Shown here: in pieces, positions 7,446-13,152 of the stretch | Numbering within the stretch: position 1 is the stretch's first letter | How the letters are laid out: each line of letters opens with the position of its first letter | Assembly: GCA_964513655.1 (NCBI GenBank) | Contig: CAZENQ010000079.1 | Span: 1-14,664, forward strand | DNA: 14,664 bases | Direction of reading: 5' to 3' | Origin: G020350405 sp964513655 | Lineage (GTDB): Bacteria; Planctomycetota; Phycisphaerae; Sedimentisphaerales; Anaerobacaceae | The notes under the pieces: generated by a model | Databases searched by the model: none | What the model was told of the DNA's origin: nothing | Seen by the model: the letters and a program-made list of their open reading frames with translations, nothing else | Made by a program: the position numbers and the translations under genes

Positions 7446-8462
7446 ATGCAAGAGAAGATATCCATTGTAGTTACTTCCATAGGCAGGCCCAACAAGGGTC
7501 TTGGGGAACTGGCGTGCGGCTGTAAAGAGCGAGGTTATGATTTTATTGTCATAGGAGATGAAGCAAGCCCGAGTGATTTTCAGATTGAGGGGTGTGATTT
7601 TTACAGTCTGGAGAGGCAGAAGGAGACGGGTTTGAAGTTTGCCGAGCTGTGTCCGACGCGGCACTATGCCCGCAAGAACATCGGGTATCTGCTGGCGATT
7701 GGCAATGGGGCATCGGTCATAGTGGAGACGGATGACGATAACATTGCAAATGATAATTTCTGGAACGTGCGGCAGCGGAAGCAGTCTGTCAAGGCGGTTG
7801 AGAAGGGAGGCTGGGTGAATGTTTATCGTTATTTTACAGAGGCGAATATCTGGCCGCGTGGTTTGCCTCTGGAGTGTATTGATGCTGAGGCGGCGGCATT
7901 TGAATCGCTGAGTACAAAGGATATTGACAGTCCGATTCAGCAGGGGTTGTGCAATGAGAATCCGGATGTGGACGCTATTTACCGGCTGGTTATGCCTCTG
8001 CCGCAGACGTTTAGAGATGACCGGCGAGTTGCACTTACAGAAGGGAGCTGGTGTCCGTTCAACAGTCAGAACACCACGTGGTGGAGGGAAGCGTTTGGCC
8101 TACTATATCTGCCGGCGTACTGCTCGTTTCGGATGACGGACATCTGGCGGAGTTTTATTGCGCAGCGGATTGCGTGGGTCAATGGATGGGGAGTGTTGTA
8201 TCACGAGCCTAATATGTGGCAGGAGCGGAACGAGCACAATCTTATGCGGGATTTCGAGGACGAGGTGCCGGGTTATCTGAACAACTCGAAGATATGTGAA
8301 GAGCTGGAGGGGCTCGGGCTGGAGTCGGGGGTGGACAAAATCGGCGTTAACCTTCGGGTGTGCTATGAGAAATTAGTTGAGATGGGTCTGGTTGATGCGC
8401 GGGAGCTGGATTTGTTAGAGGTTTGGAACGAGTGCATTGATGAGCTACTGAGAGGTCGGTAG
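7446..8462 (+). CDS. STELLO-like (DUF288) putative glycosyltransferase
   Basis: The 338-aa product, counted from ATG 7446 (an in-frame TTG lies at 7437), opens with the GT-A-like strand KISIVVTSIGRP and has GDEASPSDF, then YARKNIGYLLAIGNGASVIVETDDDN. The ETDDDN block (94-99) looks like the metal-binding acidic motif. This pattern matches the STELLO/DUF288 family, best known from plant Golgi proteins that support cellulose synthase assembly and from nematode homologues. Bacterial members occur near polysaccharide genes and their activity is largely undefined. Aromatic and Trp-rich segments (GSWCPFNSQNTTWWREAFGLLYLPAYCSF) follow in the C-terminal half. It lies 27 bases after the GT2 gene and probably adds or modifies a sugar in the same envelope pathway. 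Confidence 0.7.
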   Translation: MQEKISIVVTSIGRPNKGLGELACGCKERGYDFIVIGDEASPSDFQIEGCDFYSLERQKETGLKFAELCPTRHYARKNIGYLLAIGNGASVIVETDDDNIANDNFWNVRQRKQSVKAVEKGGWVNVYRYFTEANIWPRGLPLECIDAEAAAFESLSTKDIDSPIQQGLCNENPDVDAIYRLVMPLPQTFRDDRRVALTEGSWCPFNSQNTTWWREAFGLLYLPAYCSFRMTDIWRSFIAQRIAWVNGWGVLYHEPNMWQERNEHNLMRDFEDEVPGYLNNSKICEELEGLGLESGVDKIGVNLRVCYEKLVEMGLVDARELDLLEVWNECIDELLRGR

Positions 8463-8486
8463 GGGGGCTCTGTTAAGGATGCGGAT

Positions 8487-9224
8487 ATGGCTGAGCAGAG
8501 ATTGCAGAAAGTACTGGCGTCGGCGGGTGTTGCGTCGCGGAGGAAATGCGAAGAATTGATACTCGAGGGGGCGGTGCGGGTGAACCGGAAGGTGGTGGAC
8601 ACGCTGCCGGCGTTTGTCGATGCGGAGAGGGACATCATAACGGTAAACGGCAGGAGGATTCGCGCTGAGGCGAAGGTGTATTACCTGTTGAATAAGCCGA
8701 AGGGGGTGGTTTGTACGAATTCGGACCCTGCTGGCAGGAGGAAGGCGATAGATATTGTGCGGAGTAGGGAGCGGATATTCTGTGTGGGCAGGCTCGATGT
8801 TGATACGACGGGATTAATAATCCTGACCAACGACAGTGAACTGTCGAACAGATTGACTCATCCGCGATACGGTCTGGCCAAGACGTATGTTGTGAGGGTG
8901 AAGGGGGAGGTTAGCGGCGGGGCGGTCGAGAAGTTAAAAAAGGGGATTTGGCTGTCTGAGGGCAAGACGGGAAAGGCATCGGTGAAGATATTGAAACGCA
9001 GCCATAAAGAGTCGTCGTTAGAGGTGACGATTCGACAGGGGCTTAACCGGCAGGTCCGCAGGATGTTAGCGAGGGTGGGGCATAAGGTGATGTCGTTAAA
9101 ACGAACGCATATCGGCAAGCTGAGCCTTCGGGGAGTAGGAACGGGCAAATACAGGAGATTGAGCGGTTCGGAGGTAGGGTATCTTAAGAAGGCAACAGAG
9201 GACAAGGGGAAAGGGGGCGTTTAG
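8487..9224 (+). CDS. rluB: rRNA pseudouridine synthase, RluB/RsuA family
   Basis: This 245-aa enzyme isomerises uridine in rRNA. An N-terminal S4 RNA-binding domain (RLQKVLASAGVASRRKCEELILEGAVRVNRK, 5-35) precedes the catalytic domain with LLNKPKGVVCT (67-77), the motif GRLDVDTTGLIILTND (101-116) with catalytic D104, and GLNRQVRRMLARVGHKV (185-201). The RluB/RluE/RluF/RsuA branches share these; the gene symbol is the nearest choice and the exact target uridine is uncertain. AAGGA lies 7 bases before ATG 8487. It follows the STELLO-like gene by 24 bases and seems to be the last gene of the operon. G+C is high, in contrast to the genes that follow. Confidence 0.88.
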   Translation: MAEQRLQKVLASAGVASRRKCEELILEGAVRVNRKVVDTLPAFVDAERDIITVNGRRIRAEAKVYYLLNKPKGVVCTNSDPAGRRKAIDIVRSRERIFCVGRLDVDTTGLIILTNDSELSNRLTHPRYGLAKTYVVRVKGEVSGGAVEKLKKGIWLSEGKTGKASVKILKRSHKESSLEVTIRQGLNRQVRRMLARVGHKVMSLKRTHIGKLSLRGVGTGKYRRLSGSEVGYLKKATEDKGKGGV

Positions 9225-9259
9225 CGCTGAGCGGATAGCGGATAGAAAAAGCAAAAATT

Positions 9260-9310
9260 AAAATGCAAAGGGCAAAATTACAGAGCAAAATGCAAAAAAG
9301 TAAAATTACA
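9260..9310. repeat. A-rich imperfect direct repeat, 27-bp period
   Basis: Two units, 9260-9282 and 9287-9310, share AAAATGCAAA and AAAATTACA around a short variable middle (GGGC against AAAGT). Just upstream the heptamer AGCGGAT is repeated (about 9230-9243). Together they fill much of the 225-base gap after the rluB-like gene, at the step from G+C-rich to A+T-rich DNA. They may mark an old insertion boundary. Confidence 0.5.
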
Positions 9311-9367
9311 AATAGAAATTTAAAAAGCGGTACTGATTAGGTGGAGGTTTTGGGTTGAATTGGGGGA

Positions 9368-9393
9368 GGGAATTGTTAGAATGATGCGGTGGG
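9368..9393 (+). repeat. GGCAAYCGTT repeat, copy 2 with possible promoter
   Basis: GGGAATTGTTAGAATGATGC followed by GGTGGG matches copies at 10730 and 12071. Here TTGTTA (9373-9378) and TATAAA (9397-9402), 18 bases apart, could also act as a -35/-10 pair for the gene at 9450, so the repeat may carry promoter function. Confidence 0.5.
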
Positions 9394-9449
9394 TTTTATA
9401 AAGAAAAACTAAAAAAGAAAGAGAATATTGCGTAGAGAAAGGGACAAAA

Positions 9450-9935
9450 ATGGCGTGGGTAGAGATGTTTTTGAAGTTTATTGTAGATATTGTGCATTAT
9501 GCTACTTGGCCGCTTGTAATGATTGGTGGTTTATATTTATTCCGTGAGCCTTTACGTTTGAAGATAGAACAACTAAAAAAAATCGCTCACAAGGATAAAT
9601 CTCTTGAATTTGCGATTCCCGAAAAGCAAATTCGGATGCTCGAATCCGGAGGCTTCTTGCCACCTACAAAGGATAATATCGATTACGACTGGTATTTGGA
9701 ATCAACGGGTGCACTGGCAATGCTTATTGGTGCACTTGCACTTGAAGTAAAGAAATATAATGTGAAATCGAGAATTTTGCAAGTCGCAAACGTGCCTTTG
9801 ACAGCTACGCTTAAGAGACTCAAAAAGGACAGACCTGACCTCGAAGGATTGGAGGTTATTGAAGCTTACGAGAAACTCATCAATCTGAGAGGCAACCAAA
9901 AACAAGAAGTAGAGAGGAGTAATCTTTCAAAATAG
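9450..9935 (+). CDS. Unknown N-terminally membrane-anchored protein
   Basis: The 161-aa protein has one likely membrane helix at about residues 9-31 (FIVDIVHYATWPLVMIGGLYLF), then a basic, helical stretch (LRLKIEQLKKIAHKDKSLEF) and a soluble C-terminal region of about 100 residues with a charged tail. It would sit in the inner membrane with the bulk in the cytoplasm. I do not recognise a family. AAGGGA lies close before ATG 9450. It is the first of six co-directional A+T-rich genes and is followed after 22 bases by a second small membrane protein, so the two may be partners. Confidence 0.7.
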   Translation: MAWVEMFLKFIVDIVHYATWPLVMIGGLYLFREPLRLKIEQLKKIAHKDKSLEFAIPEKQIRMLESGGFLPPTKDNIDYDWYLESTGALAMLIGALALEVKKYNVKSRILQVANVPLTATLKRLKKDRPDLEGLEVIEAYEKLINLRGNQKQEVERSNLSK

Positions 9936-9957
9936 GGGTGAAAGGGAGAATTGGATT

Positions 9958-10215
9958 ATGAACTTGAAACAAAAAATCGTCATGTGGATTGGTATAACCG
10001 TAATTATCTTAATGGGAATTTTCCCACCTTGGTTGTCAGTTCATCATGGTGGAGTTTATGGCGCAGGTGGATATAGGTTCATACTGACCAAATCAGGGGG
10101 GTATCCCCATGCCTCTCGTTTATGTTTACAGTGGGCAATGGTTGGTTTCATAACAGGTGGACTTATTGTCACCTTAAAAGACGAAAAGCCAAAAGACGAG
10201 CCAAACAATAAGTAA
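9958..10215 (+). CDS. Small two-helix membrane protein
   Basis: The 85-aa product has helices at about 7-27 (IVMWIGITVIILMGIFPPWL) and 57-75 (LCLQWAMVGFITGGLIVTL), with a Gly/His-rich loop between and a charged tail KDEKPKDEPNNK. Small proteins of this shape, with a LMGxFPPW turn and RLCxQWxxVxxITGGLI helix, seem recurrent in planctomycetes and some other phyla, but no function is known to me. AGGGAG precedes ATG 9958 by 9 bases. It is tightly placed between 9935 and the next gene at 10223 (7-base gap), so all three are likely one transcript. Confidence 0.7.
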   Translation: MNLKQKIVMWIGITVIILMGIFPPWLSVHHGGVYGAGGYRFILTKSGGYPHASRLCLQWAMVGFITGGLIVTLKDEKPKDEPNNK

Positions 10216-10222
10216 AGTAATT

Positions 10223-10720
10223 ATGTGGCCATTTATAGAAAATTTTGATTTAGCAGGAATGAAGCGAGATAAGGAAGGTAATCTCATTTTTGACCTTACT
10301 GATGAAGAACAGAAAGCGGTTGACAAAAGTTTCAAAATGTTTGATGGATATGTATTTAATCCTGATTTTGTCGATGATTTCAGGAATGGAGTAACCGCCT
10401 TTGCTCTTTCTATTTATGCAATAGAGCAAATAATGCTGTCGGAAGCAGAGGCCAAAGAAAAAACTCGTAAAAAACTGATTTATAAAGGTATTGCAGCAGT
10501 TGCTAAAGCGTATAGCATCTATCAGCTTCCAATTTATATCTATGACTTTGCTTGTTTTATAGAGATGGTTGGCAGAGTCGATGTAGCAAAGGAAACATTC
10601 CAGAATTTTTTGAAGGAACAAGAAAAATTTAAACCTGCGGAGTTTGACAAGGCTTTTTTGGGACAGCGCAATATTAATGCAGCAATACAAGATGCGAAAG
10701 AGAAAACGATGTGTCAATAA
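10223..10720 (+). CDS. Unknown helical protein
   Basis: The 165-aa protein is predicted mostly helical with an acidic N-terminal part (DLTDEEQKAVDKSFKMFDGYVFNPDF). Its C-terminal half resembles a single TPR-like hairpin (DFACFIEMVGRVDVAKETFQNFLKEQEKFKPAEFD). No catalytic motif or signal peptide is visible. Start ATG 10223 lies 7 bases after the previous stop; the upstream AAGTAAAG is a weak ribosome site, so translation may be coupled to the preceding gene. Function is unknown. It is A+T-rich (one sampled 60-base line inside it, 10501-10560, is 32% G+C), unlike the operon at 5738-9224. Confidence 0.65.
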   Translation: MWPFIENFDLAGMKRDKEGNLIFDLTDEEQKAVDKSFKMFDGYVFNPDFVDDFRNGVTAFALSIYAIEQIMLSEAEAKEKTRKKLIYKGIAAVAKAYSIYQLPIYIYDFACFIEMVGRVDVAKETFQNFLKEQEKFKPAEFDKAFLGQRNINAAIQDAKEKTMCQ

Positions 10721-10729
10721 ATCAAAAGT

Positions 10730-10752
10730 GGCAATCGTTAGAATGGCAGAGC
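10730..10752 (+). repeat. GGCAAYCGTT repeat, copy 3
   Basis: GGCAATCGTTAGAATGG matches the copy at 12071 over its first 17 bases with two differences (A/G at 10740 and G/A at 10741). ATCGTT (10734-10739) also pairs with AACGAT (10705-10710) inside the end of the preceding gene. It lies directly upstream of the promoter for the HhH-like gene. Confidence 0.55.
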
Positions 10753-10760
10753 AAAAATTT

Positions 10761-10788
10761 TTGACAGGAAACATTAGTTAGGTAAAAT
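10761..10788 (+). promoter_or_regulatory. Promoter of the HhH-GPD-like gene, probably leaderless
   Basis: A perfect -35 TTGACA (10761-10766) and -10 TAAAAT (10783-10788; 5 of 6) are spaced by 16 bases. The ATG at 10797 is only 8 bases beyond the -10, so transcription would start at or within two bases of the start codon. No Shine-Dalgarno sequence is present, which agrees with a leaderless message. Confidence 0.55.
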
Positions 10789-10796
10789 TTGAAATC

Positions 10797-11432
10797 ATGA
10801 TTTCAGAGTCCGAGTTTGCCAAAATATTGCAGAAATGCAAGGAATTACCAGCATCTGAAAGTACGTACCTCGAAGAAGACTTTATATGTAACCTGCTGCT
10901 AACTGTCCTTGACTTTCAAATGCAAACTAAAGCTGTTGTAAATGCTATGAACTTTTACAGAAAAAACAGATGGAACGCTATTAGAAATCTGAAGGAATTG
11001 AAGGCTCTTTTTGATAAATACGCTGATGATAAAGAAGGAAATACTAAAATCGCACAATTCTTATGGGGATATAAACTTTGGACAAGAGTAGCTTTTCTGA
11101 GAAAGCTTGTCATATTTTTTGAGTCTATTGAAGTAACAACACAGGAAAACGTGAAGCTTTGGGCGCAAAATAGCGACTACGAAAAAGACTTTGAAGGAAA
11201 GATAAAGGGATTGGGTTATGCAGTATACCAATGGATTGTTATGAGACAAGGGATAGAAACTGTAAAGCCTGATGTCCACTTAAGAAGATTTGTTGAGTCT
11301 GTAGTTACACAATCATTTACAGATAAAGAATTGGTAGATGTGCTTGAAAAAGCAGCTTGTCAGCTTGGGATAAAAGCATACGAATTAGACTGGAAGATTT
11401 GGGAACATCAACGTAACAAACAGAATCTTTAA
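10797..11432 (+). CDS. HhH-GPD (DNA glycosylase)-like protein
   Basis: The 211-aa product shows the outline of an endonuclease III-type fold. An N-terminal helical segment (EEDFICNLLLTVLDFQMQTKAVV, 26-48) is in the place of the family's helical half. A hairpin IKGLG (136-140) leads to YAVYQWIVMRQG and then KPDVHLRRFVESV (157-169), in which D159 occupies the place of the catalytic Asp in the (V)DTHVxR motif. A final AACQLGIKAYELDWKIWEHQR (186-206) resembles the closing helices. The Lys of bifunctional glycosylase/lyases (GVGxKTA) is absent, so if active it would be monofunctional; an Fe-S Cys cluster is also absent. The family acts in base-excision repair; related proteins also occur beside restriction or modification genes. 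Assignment is by motif only. It is followed after 71 bases by a PD-(D/E)XK nuclease-like gene. Confidence 0.55.
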   Translation: MISESEFAKILQKCKELPASESTYLEEDFICNLLLTVLDFQMQTKAVVNAMNFYRKNRWNAIRNLKELKALFDKYADDKEGNTKIAQFLWGYKLWTRVAFLRKLVIFFESIEVTTQENVKLWAQNSDYEKDFEGKIKGLGYAVYQWIVMRQGIETVKPDVHLRRFVESVVTQSFTDKELVDVLEKAACQLGIKAYELDWKIWEHQRNKQNL

Positions 11433-11461
11433 CAATACTCCTTTACCCTATGCAGAAGGCC

Positions 11462-11478
11462 GAAATTACGCGTATTTC
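11462..11478. promoter_or_regulatory. Near-palindrome upstream of the nuclease-like gene
   Basis: GAAAT-T-ACGCGT-ATTTC is symmetric apart from one extra T. It lies 26 bases before the ATG at 11504, a position that would suit an operator. A control protein gene is not evident nearby. Confidence 0.35.
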
Positions 11479-11503
11479 CGACTATCTCATAAGGAGATGA
11501 AAA

Positions 11504-12028
11504 ATGAGAAAGATAACAAGCAAGGCTCAAAGTTTTATAAAGAGCTTACATGAGTATATTATCTGTAGTCCACAATCCAGAAAAGATGTCGCAAGAAAAA
11601 CAGAGACTCAAATACAAACTGAGATTAGACCAGTTATATTAGGGTATTTGGAAAGATATTTTAATGAACAAGGTTACAAAGACTTCGTTGCAAAAGCCAA
11701 CAAGTCGTTTTACTGGGAGGGAGAAGAAGGGGCCTACGGAAGAGACAAAAAAACTACTTTTGCCGCGAGAAATTATCCCGACTTCATAATTCTGAAACCT
11801 TATTTGATAGCGATTGAATACAAGAAAGCTTCAAGCGGTAGCGTTATAAAACAGGCCATCGGGCAATCAATCATACATACTCTTTGTGGGGAATTTGACT
11901 TTGTGTATTTGCTGTTTCATGATGAAAATAAAGACAAGAGAATACGCAACAGCATCAAGGATAAAACTGAGTCATATATTCTAAACAAAATGAAAAAAGA
12001 CTTTAACGTATTCATAGAAATAGTCTGA
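11504..12028 (+). CDS. PD-(D/E)XK nuclease-like protein
   Basis: The 174-aa protein carries the nuclease core YPDFIILKPYLIAIEYKKASSG (91-112): D93, then E105-Y-K107 as the (D/E)xK pair, followed by KQAIGQSIIHTL (116-127) with the Gln helix found in many restriction and repair nucleases. An upstream Glu (E34 or E40) could complete the site. Such enzymes cut DNA in restriction, repair or phage defence; the small size and lack of a methyltransferase argue against a standalone restriction system. AAGGAG lies 7 bases before ATG 11504, the best ribosome site in the block. A near-palindrome at 11462-11478 precedes it. Neighbours are an HhH-GPD-like and a HIRAN protein, both DNA-associated families. 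Activity is inferred, not shown. Confidence 0.65.
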   Translation: MRKITSKAQSFIKSLHEYIICSPQSRKDVARKTETQIQTEIRPVILGYLERYFNEQGYKDFVAKANKSFYWEGEEGAYGRDKKTTFAARNYPDFIILKPYLIAIEYKKASSGSVIKQAIGQSIIHTLCGEFDFVYLLFHDENKDKRIRNSIKDKTESYILNKMKKDFNVFIEIV

Positions 12029-12070
12029 TAATGGGCCCACACTTGTGGCGGTTAGCGTGAGGAATTGACA

Positions 12071-12093
12071 GGCAATCGTTGAAATGGTGCGGT
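12071..12093 (+). repeat. GGCAAYCGTT repeat, copy 4
   Basis: GGCAATCGTTGAAATGGTGC followed by GGT is close to copies 2 and 3, and is preceded by GAATTGACA much as copies 1 and 2 follow GAATT. It ends 32 bases before the GTG start at 12126. Downstream TTTAGTTGAGTAAA resembles TTAGTTAGGTAAA after copy 3, so the shared region may be longer than the core. Confidence 0.55.
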
Positions 12094-12125
12094 GTAAGCA
12101 GACTGCTTTAGTTGAGTAAAGAACA

Positions 12126-12788
12126 GTGGGAATTTTGGCAGAACTCTTTGGCTCAGGAGGACAGCTCAAAAAGGACGGGCTGCTCGTTTATGTCCATTCC
12201 AAAGATGCTCCACAAGATTCATGGTTCCGATTATCTGAAGACCCACCTACAACGATACGCATAAAACAGTCTTATCCTGCGGAGCTTTTGCAGGGCCGTG
12301 ATACTATTGATGAATACCGGACTAGGGTTGCAGGAACGTCATATCGAACAGAGGATGTAAACTCTTTTGTCTCAGGCACAAATCAATCCGTCTGTGTCAA
12401 ACACGAACCTTTGAAGGGACACCCTAATGCCTTAGCTGTTTACGGAATGTGGAAGGACAAAGGAGGTCATTTTCAGAACAAGCAGCTTGGGTATGTCCCA
12501 AGTGAAGAAGCCGAAGAAATTGCAGAACAGCTAAAGACTATCCGAGACTATACTTTTGCTGCGAAGCTTTGCACTCTGTTTCTACCTACCAGAGAAAAGC
12601 ATGCTGGGATAAGGTTTGATTTTGTTGTATTACGTCCCGCTTTGCCACGTTTTCAGGTTCACGGCATTGACAAAGACAGTGGCCGAAAGCGAAAAAGGAC
12701 ATACAAAGCAATAGATGAAGAAGACGCTATACACCAAGCTTGGAAGGACAGAATTATTGTCGATACTAAGAAAATAAAGCAGCTATAA
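12126..12788 (+). CDS. HIRAN-domain protein
   Basis: The 220-aa product has a HIRAN domain at about residues 66-140: RVAGTSYR opens it, VCVKHEPLKGHPNALAVYGMWKDKG and QLGYVPSEEAEEIAEQL close it. HIRAN domains in HLTF/Rad5-type proteins bind 3' ends of single-stranded DNA at damaged forks; in bacteria they occur alone or fused to helicase or nuclease domains and are common in repair and mobile-element contexts. The N-terminal 60 residues and the basic C-terminal part (HGIDKDSGRKRKRTYKAIDEEDAIHQAW) have no family I recognise. The GTG start is used because no better in-frame ATG precedes the domain; the ribosome site is weak. It lies 97 bases after the nuclease-like gene. Whether they work together is unproven. 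Confidence 0.65.
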   Translation: MGILAELFGSGGQLKKDGLLVYVHSKDAPQDSWFRLSEDPPTTIRIKQSYPAELLQGRDTIDEYRTRVAGTSYRTEDVNSFVSGTNQSVCVKHEPLKGHPNALAVYGMWKDKGGHFQNKQLGYVPSEEAEEIAEQLKTIRDYTFAAKLCTLFLPTREKHAGIRFDFVVLRPALPRFQVHGIDKDSGRKRKRTYKAIDEEDAIHQAWKDRIIVDTKKIKQL

Positions 12789-13069
12789 TTCCGGCCGTTA
12801 TAGACTTGGCCGTTAAGCCAACCAGCTACTACAGGGATTACGGAGTAAAAGCCAAGCCAAAAGACGATGCAAGATAATGAGTGAGTCGGGAAGGGCAAGA
12901 GATTAGAGGAGTCCGCCATAGTCGGATAAATATTGAAGAAGTAAGGGGAACTTGTTATACAGGCAGAAAGAGTCTGTGTCTGGCGCTTTATACAGTACGC
13001 CAGAGGCGTATAAAACTGTATAATCATTGTTGGGTCTTTTGATGGGTTTGGTGGAATTATATTTATTTC
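12789..13069. other. Non-coding gap after the HIRAN gene
   Basis: The 364-base gap before hflK holds a stem TTGGC / GCCAA (12806-12810 and 12817-12821, possible terminator without a T-run), a doubled GGCCGTTA (12793-12800 and 12808-12815), a small hairpin near 12912-12926 (TCCG/CGGA) and the palindromic repeat at 12989-13022. No plausible gene was found; a 53-codon GTG-started frame (12881-13042) reads through the palindrome and is not convincing. Confidence 0.5.
12989..13022. repeat. Palindromic dispersed repeat, copy 2
   Basis: Outer arms TATACAGT (12989-12996) and ACTGTATA (13015-13022) and inner arms ACGCC (12997-13001) and GGCGT (13005-13009) are perfect complements, with a 3-base loop and a 5-base bulge (ATAAA). 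The core AGTACGCC-AGAGGCGT is shared with the copy at 3-34. It lies 48 bases before the hflK promoter, and may be a REP-like sequence, a transcription terminator or a remnant of a small mobile element. Confidence 0.65.
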
Positions 13070-13097
13070 TTGACGGGGCTATGGCGGGGGGTATAAT
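13070..13097 (+). promoter_or_regulatory. hflKC promoter
   Basis: TTGACG (13070-13075; 5 of 6) and a perfect TATAAT (13092-13097) are 16 bases apart. This is the best sigma-70-like promoter in the window. Transcription would begin near 13104, giving a leader of about 50 nt before hflK. Confidence 0.7.
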
Positions 13098-13152
13098 CGG
13101 TGTGGTAGTTTAAGGGGATTTGATATAAGGATTTATTTGGCGAGGTGCGATT

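Noticed and set aside
9225..12788. Integron cassette array (CALIN) with attC sites
   Set aside because: The repeats contain CGTTRRAAT rather than GTTRRRY, no paired RYYYAAC core was found at the expected distance, no integrase is present, and several gene pairs have gaps of only 7-22 bases.
12793..12821. GTTAAGC in the GGCCGTTAAGCC stem as an attC core
   Set aside because: It fits GTTRRRY by chance but lacks a matching upstream core and the long folded arm expected of attC.
12881..13042. 53-codon GTG-started frame in the gap before hflK
   Set aside because: It reads through the palindromic repeat, has poor codon use, no ribosome site and no recognisable motif.
12789..13069. Group II intron end or domain V near the palindromic repeat
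   Set aside because: No domain V-like GAGCCG...GAAA...CGGTTC segment and no reverse transcriptase gene could be seen.
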